Notes under the pieces: generated by a model | What the model saw: only the letters and a program-made list of their open reading frames with translations | Databases searched by the model: none | Told to the model about the DNA's origin: nothing | Position numbers and translations under genes: made by a program | Assembly (NCBI RefSeq): GCF_026262505.1 | Contig: NC_067203.1 | Coordinates: forward strand, 27,571,411-27,635,410 | Direction: 5' to 3' | Source: Trichomonas vaginalis G3 | Taxonomy: Eukaryota; Parabasalia; Trichomonadida; Trichomonadidae | Length of the DNA stretch: 64,000 nt | Part shown: one piece after another, positions 31,300-40,395 of the stretch | Numbering within the stretch: position 1 is the stretch's first letter | Layout of the letters: the number at the start of each line of letters is the position of its first letter

Positions 31300-31497
31300 A
31301 TGAGCTTGTTCTTGAAGGTCATTCATGATGAAATAACTGTTGTAGAAGATGTTAGCAATTGTTCAGACATTTTGAAGCGTATAGATGAGATAAGAAATAA
31401 GTTTATGAATGAGAACGTTTATGTTTCATTGACTTTCTCCAGTAACGAGAACTTTTATGAGATAATATTGAAGAGAGATGATTTTAATATGGTGTAA
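31300..31497 (+). CDS. unknown small Maverick protein, 65 aa
   Basis: MSLFLKVIHDEITVVEDVSN begins a small acidic alpha/beta protein ending YEIILKRDDFNMV. It starts immediately after the preceding stop and is itself followed at once by the next ATG. The Maverick 2 copy (40396-40620) is 9 residues longer because a double-hairpin mini-element sits in its frame, so this shorter form may be the ancestral one. Confidence 0.6.
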   Translation: MSLFLKVIHDEITVVEDVSNCSDILKRIDEIRNKFMNENVYVSLTFSSNENFYEIILKRDDFNMV

Positions 31498-32024
31498 ATG
31501 GTAGTTTGGGCAGCTTTAGGCGCAATGGGAACAAAAGCATTAGCATTTGGAGCAAAAGCACTTGGAGCTTATGACGCAGTAAATAAAATGAGTGGAGGAA
31601 GGGTTTCAAAGACATTAGATGCAAATAAAGGGAAGATTGGAGGCTGGTTGCAAAGAAGTTAAGATTAAATAAAATAGGGCTCATAAATAAAGCATCCAAT
31701 TTGGTTGCGACTGAGTCAGAAAATGCTTTAGGAAAGGACGATGAGTTTGCAAAACACGCAAAAGACTTTAATGCCCAGATGAAAGGTGAAACAATGCATT
31801 TAAATAGAGTCGATGGAACTAAAGAAAATGTTTCTTCTCCACTAGTAGTTCTTCCGTATGGTCCCTATGGAATGTATGGAAACCCTTATGAACGACCATT
31901 TGACCCATTGACTGGTGGAAGTAATTGGTATCATTATGGACGAAGAAGAAAGACAGTCAAGTTGGAGACAGATGTGAAGAAAGCAACTAAAAAGAAACCA
32001 AGGAAGAGAGTTATAAAGCAATGA
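31498..32024 (+). pseudogene. Ala/Gly-rich basic protein of Maverick 1, broken
   Basis: The N-terminus (MVVWAALGAMGTKALAFGAK) is a hydrophobic Ala/Gly-rich amphipathic segment. The middle contains LPYGPYGMYGNPYERPFDP, and the C-terminus is very basic (KKATKKKPRKRVIKQ). This layout recalls adenovirus minor core or cement proteins such as pVI or pX, but that is analogy only. The Maverick 2 copy (39868-40395, 175 aa) is open. The last bases run into the terminal repeat. Confidence 0.55.
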
Positions 32025-32057
32025 ATTCAACAGGGTGAGAAAAGAGGTGAAAAAAGA

Positions 32058-32071
32058 GGTGAGATCTCACC
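32058..32071. repeat. AGATCT-centred palindrome, GTGAG type (right)
   Basis: GGTGAGATCTCACC, the mirror copy of the site at 13505, flanked by GGTGA and TCACC pairs. Confidence 0.75.
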
Positions 32072-32169
32072 ACTTCACCTAAATTTATTTTTGTGCTATG
32101 TTTTCATACGTGTGAGGGTGGTGATATCATTAATTTTTATATAAATGACAGAACAAAAATAAAGCACAT

Positions 32170-32604
32170 CTACTCAACAGGAATGAGACCCTTACTGACT
32201 ATGTATTCGTTTAATGCTTGATGAAAACAATGGTACATATTATCGTATGGGTATACACAACGTCTGTTTCCATCGTCGTCGTATATGTAGAGCTCAAATC
32301 CAGTCCAACCTTCTTTTGTACAATATGTAGCTTTATTTAAGTATGCATTTATGTAGATAAGGCAATTTTCTTCATCGCTCCAGAAATAATTTTTGTTCTT
32401 TGTTGAAATAGTTTTCGTTCCTCTGCGACCATAAGGAATGTATGCAATGAACTTTGCGTCATAAGGGATTGTAATATATTCAGGGTTTCTTTCATCGTCA
32501 ATGGGTCTGTCTTTGTTAAAATGCATGTTTCTCAGTTTTACTTGAGTTTTGAATAGTTCACGGAAACGTTCTGGGAAAGAGTCATAGTAAATGTAGTCGG
32601 ACAT
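32170..32604 (-). CDS. terminal-repeat protein, 144 aa (right copy)
   Basis: The predicted protein is identical to that at 12972-13406. I start at ATG 32604 (MSDYIYYDSF); codons further upstream remain open but fall in the low-complexity ACTTCACTAA-type repeat region and are not supported by the other copy. Two copies per element follow automatically from its place in the repeat, and both face inward. Confidence 0.7.
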   Translation of the reverse strand: MSDYIYYDSFPERFRELFKTQVKLRNMHFNKDRPIDDERNPEYITIPYDAKFIAYIPYGRRGTKTISTKNKNYFWSDEENCLIYINAYLNKATYCTKEGWTGFELYIYDDDGNRRCVYPYDNMYHCFHQALNEYIVSKGLIPVE

Positions 32605-32871
32605 GTCTTTGTAATGAAATAAAAAATTTAAAAAAAATAAAATAAGGTTATTTTTATTTAGTGAGGATGGTAGTGAATTCGTTAGTGAAGTCGTTAGTGA
32701 AGTCATTAGTGAAGTCGTTTATGTGTCAGATGGTTTTGTAAATATTTAAGGTTAAGTTGGTGTTATGGTTGTGTTGTAAAATATACGTTACTGGTTTCGT
32801 AAAGTGTCAAAACCGCTAAGTGGTGTACGGAGGCGCGCAGTGCCACAGTACACGACTTAGGGATACTAACT

Positions 32872-32876
32872 ATCCT
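32872..32876. repeat. target-site duplication ATCCT, right
   Basis: Second copy of the 5-bp target next to the end CTAACT of Maverick 1. Confidence 0.85.
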
Positions 32877-33491
32877 CAGTATGGAGACTATATTCTAAAT
32901 TGTGATCTTGATGAAATTCCAACTAGAAATGGAATGAGATATATGATTGAACATCCCCCAGAAGATTACTACAGTATGTGGGGAATAAATACAAATCCGA
33001 ACTTCATGTTTGAAGCTGATGATTGTTACACAAACACATTCATTAAATACACTCCAGAGACTCACGAATTCATGTGGTATAGAAAGGCAGAGAGAAGAAG
33101 AAAATGGTCTGATTTTCCAATAGCAACCCATTGCTCTTATTGTTTCAACAATTACTCATTATATATTAATAAGCAATTAGCCTTTGCACACACAGATCAA
33201 GCAAATCACCCATTCTTAAATAAAAGCTATTTGTTTAGAACACACTATTGCAGGCATGATATACAAAGATACTATCCAATGAGACCTGCAAAGATATTTA
33301 AAGATGATACTGAACTTGCTCCACCTGATCCAAGGTTTGCTTATTTACTTGATCCTAATTTCACTCTAGATATAACTCAAACTATATATACTGAAAAAGA
33401 TCTACCGACACTATGCAATGAAGAAAATAATTGGTGGATAGATCCTTCAAAAAGAATTCTAAAACCAAAATGGCAATACAAGCCCGACTAA
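32872..33491 (+). pseudogene. GT17-type glycosyltransferase gene, 3' part
   Basis: About 205 codons after the right target duplication continue the GT17 domain: GDYILNCDLDEIPTRNGMRYM carries the D-L-D-E motif of the family's nucleotide-sugar/metal site. Then come FMWYRKAERRRKWSDFPIATH and HPFLNKSYLFRTHYCRHD. The stop is at 33491. This half has no start or promoter of its own now. The gene belongs with two GT61-type genes in the window, so this locus is rich in glycosyltransferases. Confidence 0.75.
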
Positions 33492-33563
33492 TAAGGATGT
33501 CAATTCGGAAAATTGTTTTCATTTTAGGAGAATATAATTTTCCATTTGGAAAATTTAAAAAGT

Positions 33564-33583
33564 GAGACGCGCAGGATTCGAAC
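33564..33583 (-). other. tRNA 3'-end-like fragment
   Basis: Read on the minus strand, GTTCGAATCCTGCGCGTCTC looks like a T-loop plus 3' acceptor strand. No matching T-stem 5' side, anticodon arm or 5' acceptor strand is visible upstream, so it is at most a fragment. Confidence 0.25.
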
Positions 33584-33730
33584 TTTTTTAAAAGTTGATT
33601 TAAATATATTCTAGTGTGGATTCTAAGGATAATATCATATTTAAAATAAGAATATACTGGTTTAGGTGGTATAATTTTTTTCGATAAATTTGAGAGCATG
33701 TACGTTTAGGGCATCAAAAATGTCAATTCG

Positions 33731-33765
33731 CTCAGCGAAAGCTGAGCTAGCTTCGTTCTCGAAAG
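33731..33765. repeat. two adjacent hairpins in host spacer
   Basis: CTCAGC-GAAA-GCTGAG (33731-33746) has a six-base-pair stem with a GAAA tetraloop, followed by CTTCG-TTCT-CGAAAG (33751-33765) with one bulge. The pairing of two short hairpins recalls the mini-elements of the Mavericks, but the sequence differs. Confidence 0.4.
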
Positions 33766-34947
33766 AATAGGGAAGGAGTGAAAGAGAGTGATACAGATGT
33801 TGACACATTCATATCATTTCAACAAATTTTGATCAAATTGAAATGCAATGAAATTCAATTCACTTCATATCCTTCAGTCAGTACATTGACATCCTTCTAC
33901 ATCACAATGATAACTCGTGCATCAATAGTTCTACAACTAACTCAGAAAAAACAAGATTTTTCCTTCCAGCTTACAGCTTTTAAAAAGTTTCGATGATAAA
34001 AATCACTCTACTCTTGTTTATCGATATGTTGTGATAGTAGGTAAACGTATTCTTATCGATATTAATAAAAATATTTTTACGAAAATCTGAACCAATTACA
34101 GAGTTATTCATAAAGTTTATGATAACTGTAATTACTTCATCTTTGTTTTATATTTGAATAAACAATTTAATTTAATTTGCATAATTTTTTTTTGTGAAAG
34201 ACAGGAAACTTAGTTGAGTTTGTATTATTTTTATCGTTCAATTCATTGTATATGTGAGTGATCCAGATATTTAAGATATTTAGAAAAAATTTATTAATTT
34301 GATTAACAAATTTTAATCAAAATAGCAAAAATCTATTTGATAACTGTAAGCAAATAATAATTTCTATTTCAACCAAAATCAATAGTTTAATTCTCAATAG
34401 TTTATATATTTTCTCAAACCGTCTTAGATTTTCTCACTTTTTAGGGATTTTCTCTCAAAATATACAAAAATAGTAATACCAATACATGTGTCTAATATAC
34501 TTTAAAACCATCGTGATAAAATTCAAAAACGAAGAGTTCTTCTCTCCAAATTTTTTTCAAAATCAAAAAAATCAGATAAAAAAATACGTTTGGAAAATTC
34601 ATTTTTAGCATTTTAGGAATTTTCTCACTTTTCTTCCAAATTGACATCCTTACGACTAATCAATAAAAAATTATCCCTTTGAAATTATTGTTTATTAAAT
34701 TGGTCAATGGCATTGAAAAAAAAAATTATCTATTAATCATGTGAGTTCTAGACTCATTGAATATCACGATTTTCGAAAGCTTGCAATAGTTTCCTATTTA
34801 AAATATAATTATAGTTAATATCATTCTTTTATAAATTTCCAGCAATAAAAATTTTTGATGATAATTGGTAAATCAAATAAAATAATGAAGAAACGAAAGT
34901 AAGAATTTAAGCAAATGCAAGAATTTTATAACGAAAATTTGCAAAAA

Positions 34948-35568
34948 TTAACAGCAATTCTTCTTCTTGCCCTTATCCTTAGAATCTGTAACAGTAACAC
35001 TACCCTGAACACTTCCTGGAGGAGTGACTGCAGCAGCAATTTCACCAGTTCCGACTTTGCGGAGAAGATCAGCTCCTGTCTTGATAAACGTCTCTTCGAT
35101 GTTGTTGTTGTCAAGAGCTGATGTTTCAATGTATTGGAGTTCGTGGGTTCTTGCAAACTCTTCGGCTTCTTCCTTGGAAACAAGACGATTTGCGGCTAAA
35201 TCTGATTTGTTACCGACAAGGATTACAGAGCAATGTGGATCTGCTTCCATGCGAGCATCTCTAAGCCAGCGAGGGAGCTGATCGAAACTCTTTCTATCAG
35301 TAATATCAAAAACTAGGACTACTCCGAGAGCGGACCTGAAATATGCTTTTGCAATTGTGTAGAAGCGCTCTTGGCCGGCTGTATCCCAAATCATCATTTT
35401 GATTGTACGTCCATTGATGGTTGTGATGTGTGTGAAATATTCGATACCAACGGTAGACTGGGTGCCTTTAACGAATTTGTTCTCGACAAGACGTCTAAGG
35501 ATACTAGTTTTGCCTGCTCCTGAGCAGCCGATAACAATAAATTTAAATTGGATCGGTTGGTCCGCCAT
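34948..35568 (-). CDS. Rab-family small GTPase, 206 aa
   Basis: A complete Rab: P-loop GCSGAGKT (14-21), switch I QSTVGIEY with the conserved Thr (39), switch II WDTAGQERF (61-69), NKSD (120-123) and ETSAL (148-152) for guanine recognition, and a C-terminal KKKNCC for double geranylgeranylation. Rabs direct vesicle traffic; this one sits on membranes through its CC end. The closest general type by eye is the Rab2/4/14 group, which I would not press. It is an undisturbed host gene between two Mavericks. No TCA-Y-T/A motif is visible just before its start. Confidence 0.93.
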   Translation of the reverse strand: MADQPIQFKFIVIGCSGAGKTSILRRLVENKFVKGTQSTVGIEYFTHITTINGRTIKMMIWDTAGQERFYTIAKAYFRSALGVVLVFDITDRKSFDQLPRWLRDARMEADPHCSVILVGNKSDLAANRLVSKEEAEEFARTHELQYIETSALDNNNIEETFIKTGADLLRKVGTGEIAAAVTPPGSVQGSVTVTDSKDKGKKKNCC

Positions 35569-35710
35569 TCAACAATTTAACCTAACCGCTACGTAAATTA
35601 TTTATTGTGACAAACCGTCAGAAAAAATGAGTTTCTCTTTATTATTTATCACAAAATATTTTAAAAAAACTGGATACAGATAATTAATTTTGAATAGATG
35701 TAAATTATTA

Positions 35711-35850
35711 GCATTCTGATTACGCTTAGTAATGCGGAAGGCGAGAAAGTTGTAAATAATTTACATAGTGACAACGTAAAAACCAGGTGGAGCCTGAGGG
35801 AAAGTCGCTCAGGTTCAATTTCAACTTTTTGATTCAGCAAGTACTCTGGT
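35711..35850 (+). ncRNA. candidate structured RNA (RNase P/MRP-like loop)
   Basis: Several hairpins lie in a row. The first is GCATT...AATGC with an inner CTGA/TTAG (35711-35735). The second is GTTGT (35749) with ACAAC (35771), enclosing GTAAAT/ATTTAC. The third is an outer ACCAG (35782) with CTGGT (35846), enclosing a nine-base-pair stem GAGCCTGAG/CTCAGGTTC around the loop GGAAAGTCG. GGAAAGUC resembles the conserved region I of RNase P/MRP RNAs. The rest of such an RNA, especially its 3' pairing partner, was not identified, so the class is a guess; the folding potential is directly visible. Confidence 0.35.
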
Positions 35851-36042
35851 AAAAAAGAATATACGAACTTTTTATTAATGAGAATACGCGTGTTTATCCT
35901 CATTATTATAAAAACAAAATAAAATCGTCGAATAAAAACAATTTTTGAATGGAAAACGTAACAGCAGATAAATATTTATTTTCTATCTGCAGATAGATTT
36001 AATTACTAGATATTTTTAAAGTGCGCAAGTGTGAATACTTTC

Positions 36043-36048
36043 TCATTA
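36043..36048 (+). promoter_or_regulatory. Inr-like initiator
   Basis: TCATTA fits TCA-Y-T/A and ends two bases before the ATG at 36051, the likely original start of the transporter gene. Confidence 0.4.
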
Positions 36049-36050
36049 TA

Positions 36051-37389
36051 ATGAAGAAATGGAAAAAAAGTGTGAAAAAAAATCCAACGATACTTTTTGA
36101 AATTGAATTCTGAAGAAAATTAAATTCACACTTGATACTTATTGGATTCCTCCATTTATTGCTGCTATCATATTTTTAGCATGCCAGTTTATACCAGCTC
36201 GTGCTGCAATTCACTAGTTATGGGAGTTTTCTTCTCTTAATCCAATTGGTATCATCATTCTAGTCTTCGCAACAGTTTACATATCGATGTTTCTTGATAC
36301 AACAGGATTTTTCAAGATGTGCGCCACATGGGCTATCAAGAAGTCAGGAAAGAGCGGTACAAAGTTATTCATGTTGATCTACTTCACAGTTGCTTTCATT
36401 ACTATTTTATCATCAAATGATGTAGCAATTCTTACTTTCACACCATTTGTCACTTATTTTGCTCGTGCAGCTGGAATTAATCCAATACCCTTCCTATTTG
36501 GTCAGTTCATGTCAGCCAACAGCTGGGGTATCATGCTGATCATTTCCAACCCAACGAATGTCGTTATTGCTACAGGATTTGGTCATGATTTTGGTTTTTA
36601 TTGCAAATACGCATTCTTCCCAGCATTGTTGCAGGAATGACACCGTGCATCATGCTTTACCTCATGTACAAAAAGCAAATCACAAAAGAAGTTATTCTTA
36701 AAGAAGAATTAGCTTCTCCGATGACACTCATCAACAGCAAACTTGATATGTGGGTTGGGGTCATTTTCCTTGCTGCCACAGTTTTGTTCATGGCTTTTAC
36801 ATCTATTCCAGGTTTCAATGTCGAATTATGGGTTATTGCCGGTGTTCTTGCTTCAATTCTACTTGTTTACAATATTATTATAGACATAATCCACTGCAAG
36901 AGTCCAGAGCCATCCAAACTCAAAGAGATCTTCTCCTCTCTTCCGTACTCAATAATTCCTTTCCTTCTCTCACTTTTCATTCTTGTTTCAACACTCACAG
37001 ATACTGGATTGTTCGAAGTAATTGGCCGCAACATCGCCAGACTTACAAATATCTCCACTCCTATCGCAATCTGTGTCTTTGGAGTTATCGCAACAATCTT
37101 TGGTAACTTGTTGAACAGTATTCCGGCATCTGTTGCTCTTGTTCCAATTATCAACAGCCTCAACCATCCAAAACTTCTTGGCCCAATCTACTCTTCAATT
37201 ATTGGCTCCAACCTCACAGCTTTGTTCACTCCACTTGGATCTCTTGCAGGAATCATGTGGATTGGCCTATTAAGAGGTAACCACGTCAAACTTGGTTTTG
37301 CTGAATTCATGAAGATTGGCTTTATTGTTACCCCAATCACATTAGCTCTGACACTCACAGTTCTTATGATTGAGCTGCTTCTTTGGTAA
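36051..37389 (+). pseudogene. ArsB/CitMHS-type ion transporter gene, decayed
   Basis: Host membrane-transporter remnant of the ion-transporter superfamily. Readable parts include TYWIPPFIAAIIFLACQFIP, SSNDVAILTFTPFVTYFA, SANSWGIMLIISNPTNVV and IPASVALVPIINS...PIYSSIIGSNLTALFTPLGS, i.e. the two SNDV/SNLT-type hairpins typical of ArsB-like carriers, with about ten hydrophobic spans. The frame is interrupted by a shift near 36110, an in-frame TAG near 36216 and another shift near 36620. The 3' 250 codons are intact. Substrate (arsenite, citrate or other anion) cannot be told. Several hits make a true pseudogene more likely than a sequencing error. Confidence 0.7.
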
Positions 37390-39199
37390 AAGACTGTTTC
37401 TATAGATTTATTTTAAAAATAATAAAATTAATTTGTATTTTTTTTAATTATTGGTATACCTTCATGAAAATCGTATGTAGGCAATTATTCCATGTTAAGC
37501 AATAATTTAGCATCAATTAAATCAACACGAACCGTCGAAACGTCTCAGTAAAATCATAATTTTAAGCTGAAAACAGCATCATGAGGAATTCCACGAGTAT
37601 AAGCAAAGCTGGTCAACCCCCAATACCACAGCTGCATAATTCACAATAAATGGCATCAATTATCATTCCTTCAGCTTGTTCAGGAATAATAATTGGACAA
37701 ATCAATGCCAAAACTCCACAGTTGAAAACATCTGAATAAATAGCTCTAGTATTGATGCATAGAATGGAATTAGGAATATTTTTGGAACATATGAAATAAT
37801 TATTTAATCATTTATCCAAATTTTAATAATTGTATATGGAGAAATGACCAATATCAATGATATTGTTATAACAGCAATTAATGACAATAAAAACTTTAAG
37901 TAAACAGAACAAATTTTTGCAGAATTTCTTTTGTCCGAAATTCTTCTTTTGATAGTAATATTGGTGGCAAACATACAAAGACTCTGGTATTAAGCGATTG
38001 ATTTTCGGACAAAAGCAGACAATTTTGGAGTAATCATAGTGAAATTACATCAATTTGGAACGAAAATAGCATTAAAATTTCCCGAGAAACGGCAGTGCTT
38101 TCTCTGTTCCTCTTCAATTGACCCCAGATTTATAAATGGCACTTTTCTCTATTATTAAACGATATTAAATCAAATTCAAAGAAAAACTCTAGTCATTACA
38201 TTTCCCAGAAAGTAATTGACATTCTTATTTGTTAACATTGAATGATATTCAATTATTGCGATGGCTCATTGAAAACCCGCTAAGAATTTGATCAAACCTT
38301 TTTAAAGAGATTGGGACAAAGTTGCAATTCGGCACTTTTTGTAAAAAAATGGGGTCATACTCATAATGAATAGAGACTTATAGCCAAGTCTTGATATCAT
38401 GCAGGGAGAATATACATTGATAAGCAATTATATTTTATAGTAGTAGTATTCAGAAATTCTTACAATTTACAATACAATTTTCAAAAATGGATAAAGACTT
38501 ATAGCCAAGTCTTGATATCATGCAGGGAGAATATACATTGATAAGCAATTATATTTTATAGTAGTAGTATTCAGAAATTCTTACAATTTACAATACAATT
38601 TTCAAAAATGGATAAAGACTTATAGCCAAGTCTTGATATCATGCAGGGAGAATATACATTGATAAGCAATTATATTTTATAGTAGTAGTATTCAGAAATT
38701 CTTACAATTTACAATACAATTTTCAAAAATGGATAAAGACTTATAGCCAAGTCTTGATATCATGCAGGGAGAATATACATTGATAAGCAATTATATTTTA
38801 TAGTAGTAGTATTCAGAAATTCTTACAATTTACAATACAATTTTCAAAAATGGATAAAGACTTATAGCCAAGTCTTGATATCATGCAGGGAGAATATACA
38901 TTGATAAGCAATTATATTTTATAGTAGTAGTATTCAGAAATTCTTACAATTTACAATACAATTTTCAAAAATGGATAAAGACTTATAGCCAAGTCTTGAT
39001 ATCATGCAGGGAGACTCTCTACAAATACAAAAATTGATTATCATAAGGAAATACAAATTTATCAATTTTCATGTGAAAATTACATAAATTTGTTCTCCAA
39101 TAAATAGCAATAATACTTTGAATGTTATATTAAGTAATATAGCTTCAGGTAAATAAGCTTGCACTTCAAAAATATACTGTTTATTCATTAATTTTAAAA
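37390..39199. other. AT-rich spacer with tandem repeat
   Basis: No gene recognised. The only clear structure is the 121-bp tandem array at 38375-39014. Maverick 2 is inserted at the right end of this stretch. Confidence 0.6.
38375..39014. repeat. 121-bp tandem repeat, 5.3 copies
   Basis: Units beginning GACTTATAGCCAAGTCTTGA start at 38375, 38496, 38617, 38738, 38859 and 38980 (the last partial), always 121 bp apart and apparently identical after the first. Each unit starts with the interrupted inverted pair GACTT/AAGTC. The uniformity indicates recent expansion or homogenisation. Confidence 0.93.
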
Positions 39200-39204
39200 A
39201 AAGT
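39200..39204. repeat. target-site duplication AAAGT, left
   Basis: AAAGT precedes the terminal AGTTAGTAT of Maverick 2 and recurs at 60787-60791. Confidence 0.85.
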
Positions 39205-39214
39205 AGTTAGTATA

Positions 39215-39261
39215 CATAACAAGTGTACTGAGGCACTGCGCGCCTCCTTACACTTGTTATG
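39215..39261. repeat. terminal hairpin of Maverick 2 (left)
   Basis: CATAACAAGTGTA pairs perfectly with TACACTTGTTATG around the loop core GGCACTGCGCGCCTCC at 39232, which has its own GAGGC/GCCTC inner pairing. The mirror copy is at 60730-60776. Confidence 0.85.
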
Positions 39262-39409
39262 TGAATTTGACACTTTACAAAACCGTTAACGTATATTTTA
39301 CAACACAAACGACAACACTGACTTAACCTTAAATATTTACAAAACCACCAACCACTTCACCTCACTAACGTTTTCACAAACGACTTCACTAATGAAAAAA
39401 TAAATGTTC

Positions 39410-39736
39410 TCATTTACAAAAGTATTGCAGCGCTTCCCATTGCTGTGCTTCACACAATAGTTCATATTCTTCAGTATCGCTGCTGTCACTCCAATCGTCA
39501 GAGTCAAAGTCACTGTCAAAATGAATGTATGTAAGTTTTGACAAAGCTAATGAAACACGTTTACCGTTTGTATCGTATGCTTGTATAAACTTTCCATTCT
39601 TCATTCCTTCATAAACGCTCAAACTAACTTTACCTTTTCTCCCTCGTATCTGATAGAATGTATTTTCACGAGGAACGAAGAACAAATTCTTGAACTCATG
39701 ACCGTTGTAGTTTGTTATCTCAATAGTTTTCGTCAT
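39410..39736 (-). CDS. terminal-repeat protein, 108 aa (left copy)
   Basis: MTKTIEITNYNGHEFKNLFF starts a small protein with a beta-rich first part and a strongly acidic Asp/Ser stretch (FDSDFDSDDWSDSSDTEEYE) before a short helical end. It is wholly inside the terminal repeat, with a second copy at 60243-60569. It takes the place that the unrelated-looking 144-residue gene has in Maverick 1. The family is unknown; a DNA-mimic or regulatory role is only a thought prompted by the acidic stretch. Confidence 0.65.
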   Translation of the reverse strand: MTKTIEITNYNGHEFKNLFFVPRENTFYQIRGRKGKVSLSVYEGMKNGKFIQAYDTNGKRVSLALSKLTYIHFDSDFDSDDWSDSSDTEEYELLCEAQQWEALQYFCK

Positions 39737-39833
39737 TTATATAAAAATAAAATAAAAAATAAACTTAAAAATTAATGATATCACCACCCTCACACGTATG
39801 AAAACATAGCACAAAAATAAATATAGGGTAGAA

Positions 39834-39847
39834 GGTTAGATCTAACC
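39834..39847. repeat. AGATCT-centred palindrome, GTTAG type
   Basis: GGTTAGATCTAACC within a longer imperfect inverted repeat (AGGGTAGAAG...CTTTTCTACCCT) at the inner edge of the terminal repeat. Confidence 0.75.
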
Positions 39848-39867
39848 TCTTTTCTACCCTGTTGAAT

Positions 39868-40395
39868 TCATTGCTTTATAACTCTCTTCCTTGGTTTCTT
39901 TTTAGTTGCTTTCTTCACATCTGTCTCCAACTTGACTGTCTTTCTTCTTCGTCCATAATGATACCAATTACTTCCACCAGTCAATGGGTCAAATGGTCGT
40001 TCATAAGGGTTTCCATACATTCCATAGGGACCATACGGAAGAACTACTGGTGGAGAAGAAACATTTTCTTTAGTTCCATCGACTCTATTTAAATGCATTG
40101 TTTCACCTTTCATCTGGGCATTAAAGTCTTTTGCGTGTTTTGCAAACTCATCGTCCTTTCCTAAAGCATTTTCTGACTCAGTCGCAACCAAATTGGATGC
40201 TTTATTTATGAGCCCTATTTTATTTAATCTTAACTTCTTTGCAACCCAGCCTCCAATCTTCCCTTTATTTGCATCTAATGTCTTTGAAACCCTTCCTCCA
40301 CTCATTTTATTTACTGCGTCATAAGCTCCAAGTGCTTTTGCTCCAAATGCTAATGCTTTTGTTCCCATTGCGCCTAAAGCTGCCCAAGCTACCAT
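39868..40395 (-). CDS. Ala/Gly-rich basic protein, 175 aa (Maverick 2)
   Basis: An open frame with an Ala/Gly-rich hydrophobic N-terminus (WAALGAMGTKALAFGAKALG), a Lys/Gly-rich middle, a Tyr/Pro/Gly segment (LPYGPYGMYGNPYERPFDP) and a very basic end (KKKPRKRVIKQ). It could be a minor virion protein that binds DNA and membranes; this is inference by layout. Its ATG follows directly on the stop of the 74-residue gene, so the genes 41499-39868 form a tight minus-strand unit. Confidence 0.6.
   Translation of the reverse strand: MVAWAALGAMGTKALAFGAKALGAYDAVNKMSGGRVSKTLDANKGKIGGWVAKKLRLNKIGLINKASNLVATESENALGKDDEFAKHAKDFNAQMKGETMHLNRVDGTKENVSSPPVVLPYGPYGMYGNPYERPFDPLTGGSNWYHYGRRRKTVKLETDVKKATKKKPRKRVIKQ

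Larger units (their letters stand above)
12705..32871. mobile_element. Maverick/Polinton element 1
   Basis: This is a 20,167-bp Maverick (Polinton) with 872-bp terminal inverted repeats beginning AG and ending CT, and a 5-bp target duplication. It carries the family's hallmark genes: protein-primed DNA polymerase B, retrovirus-type integrase, FtsK/HerA packaging ATPase and major capsid protein, plus fibre, KilA-N and small proteins. Several genes are open, others are broken; I count roughly ten breaks in all, so it is a fossil. The terminal repeats look almost identical, which argues for a recent insertion. It interrupts a host GT17 gene. Confidence 0.95.
32000..32871. repeat. Maverick 1 right terminal inverted repeat, 872 bp
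   Basis: Reverse complement of 12705-13576, ending GGATACTAACT. It holds the second copy of the 144-residue gene, the palindrome at 32058 and the terminal hairpin at 32816-32860. Confidence 0.9.
33492..34947. other. AT-rich spacer between GT17 remnant and Rab gene
   Basis: No gene recognised. It contains a tRNA-3'-end-like stretch at 33564, two adjacent hairpins at 33731-33765, and long A/T runs including many TTTTCTCA-type blocks around 34400-34640. Confidence 0.55.
35569..36050. other. spacer with structured stretch
   Basis: The gap between the Rab gene and the transporter remnant. It holds a candidate structured RNA (35711-35850) and otherwise AT-rich DNA. Confidence 0.5.
39205..39892. 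repeat. Maverick 2 left terminal inverted repeat, 688 bp
   Basis: Matches the reverse complement of 60087-60786. The right copy is 12 bp longer because of one additional GTCGTTTGTGTT unit. A short cluster of differences also lies in the coding part (about 39592-39612). Confidence 0.88.

Noticed and set aside
32605-32706. N-terminal extension of the right 144-residue terminal-repeat gene
   Set aside because: The extra codons come from the low-complexity ACTTCACTAA region and are not open as an extension in the left copy; ATG 32604 fits both.
33564-33583. Complete tRNA gene
   Set aside because: Only the T-loop and 3' acceptor strand look tRNA-like; no cloverleaf can be drawn with the upstream bases.
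33778-33996. 72-codon plus-strand frame after the GT17 remnant
   Set aside because: No motif, AT-rich, and starts within an unremarkable spacer; likely chance.
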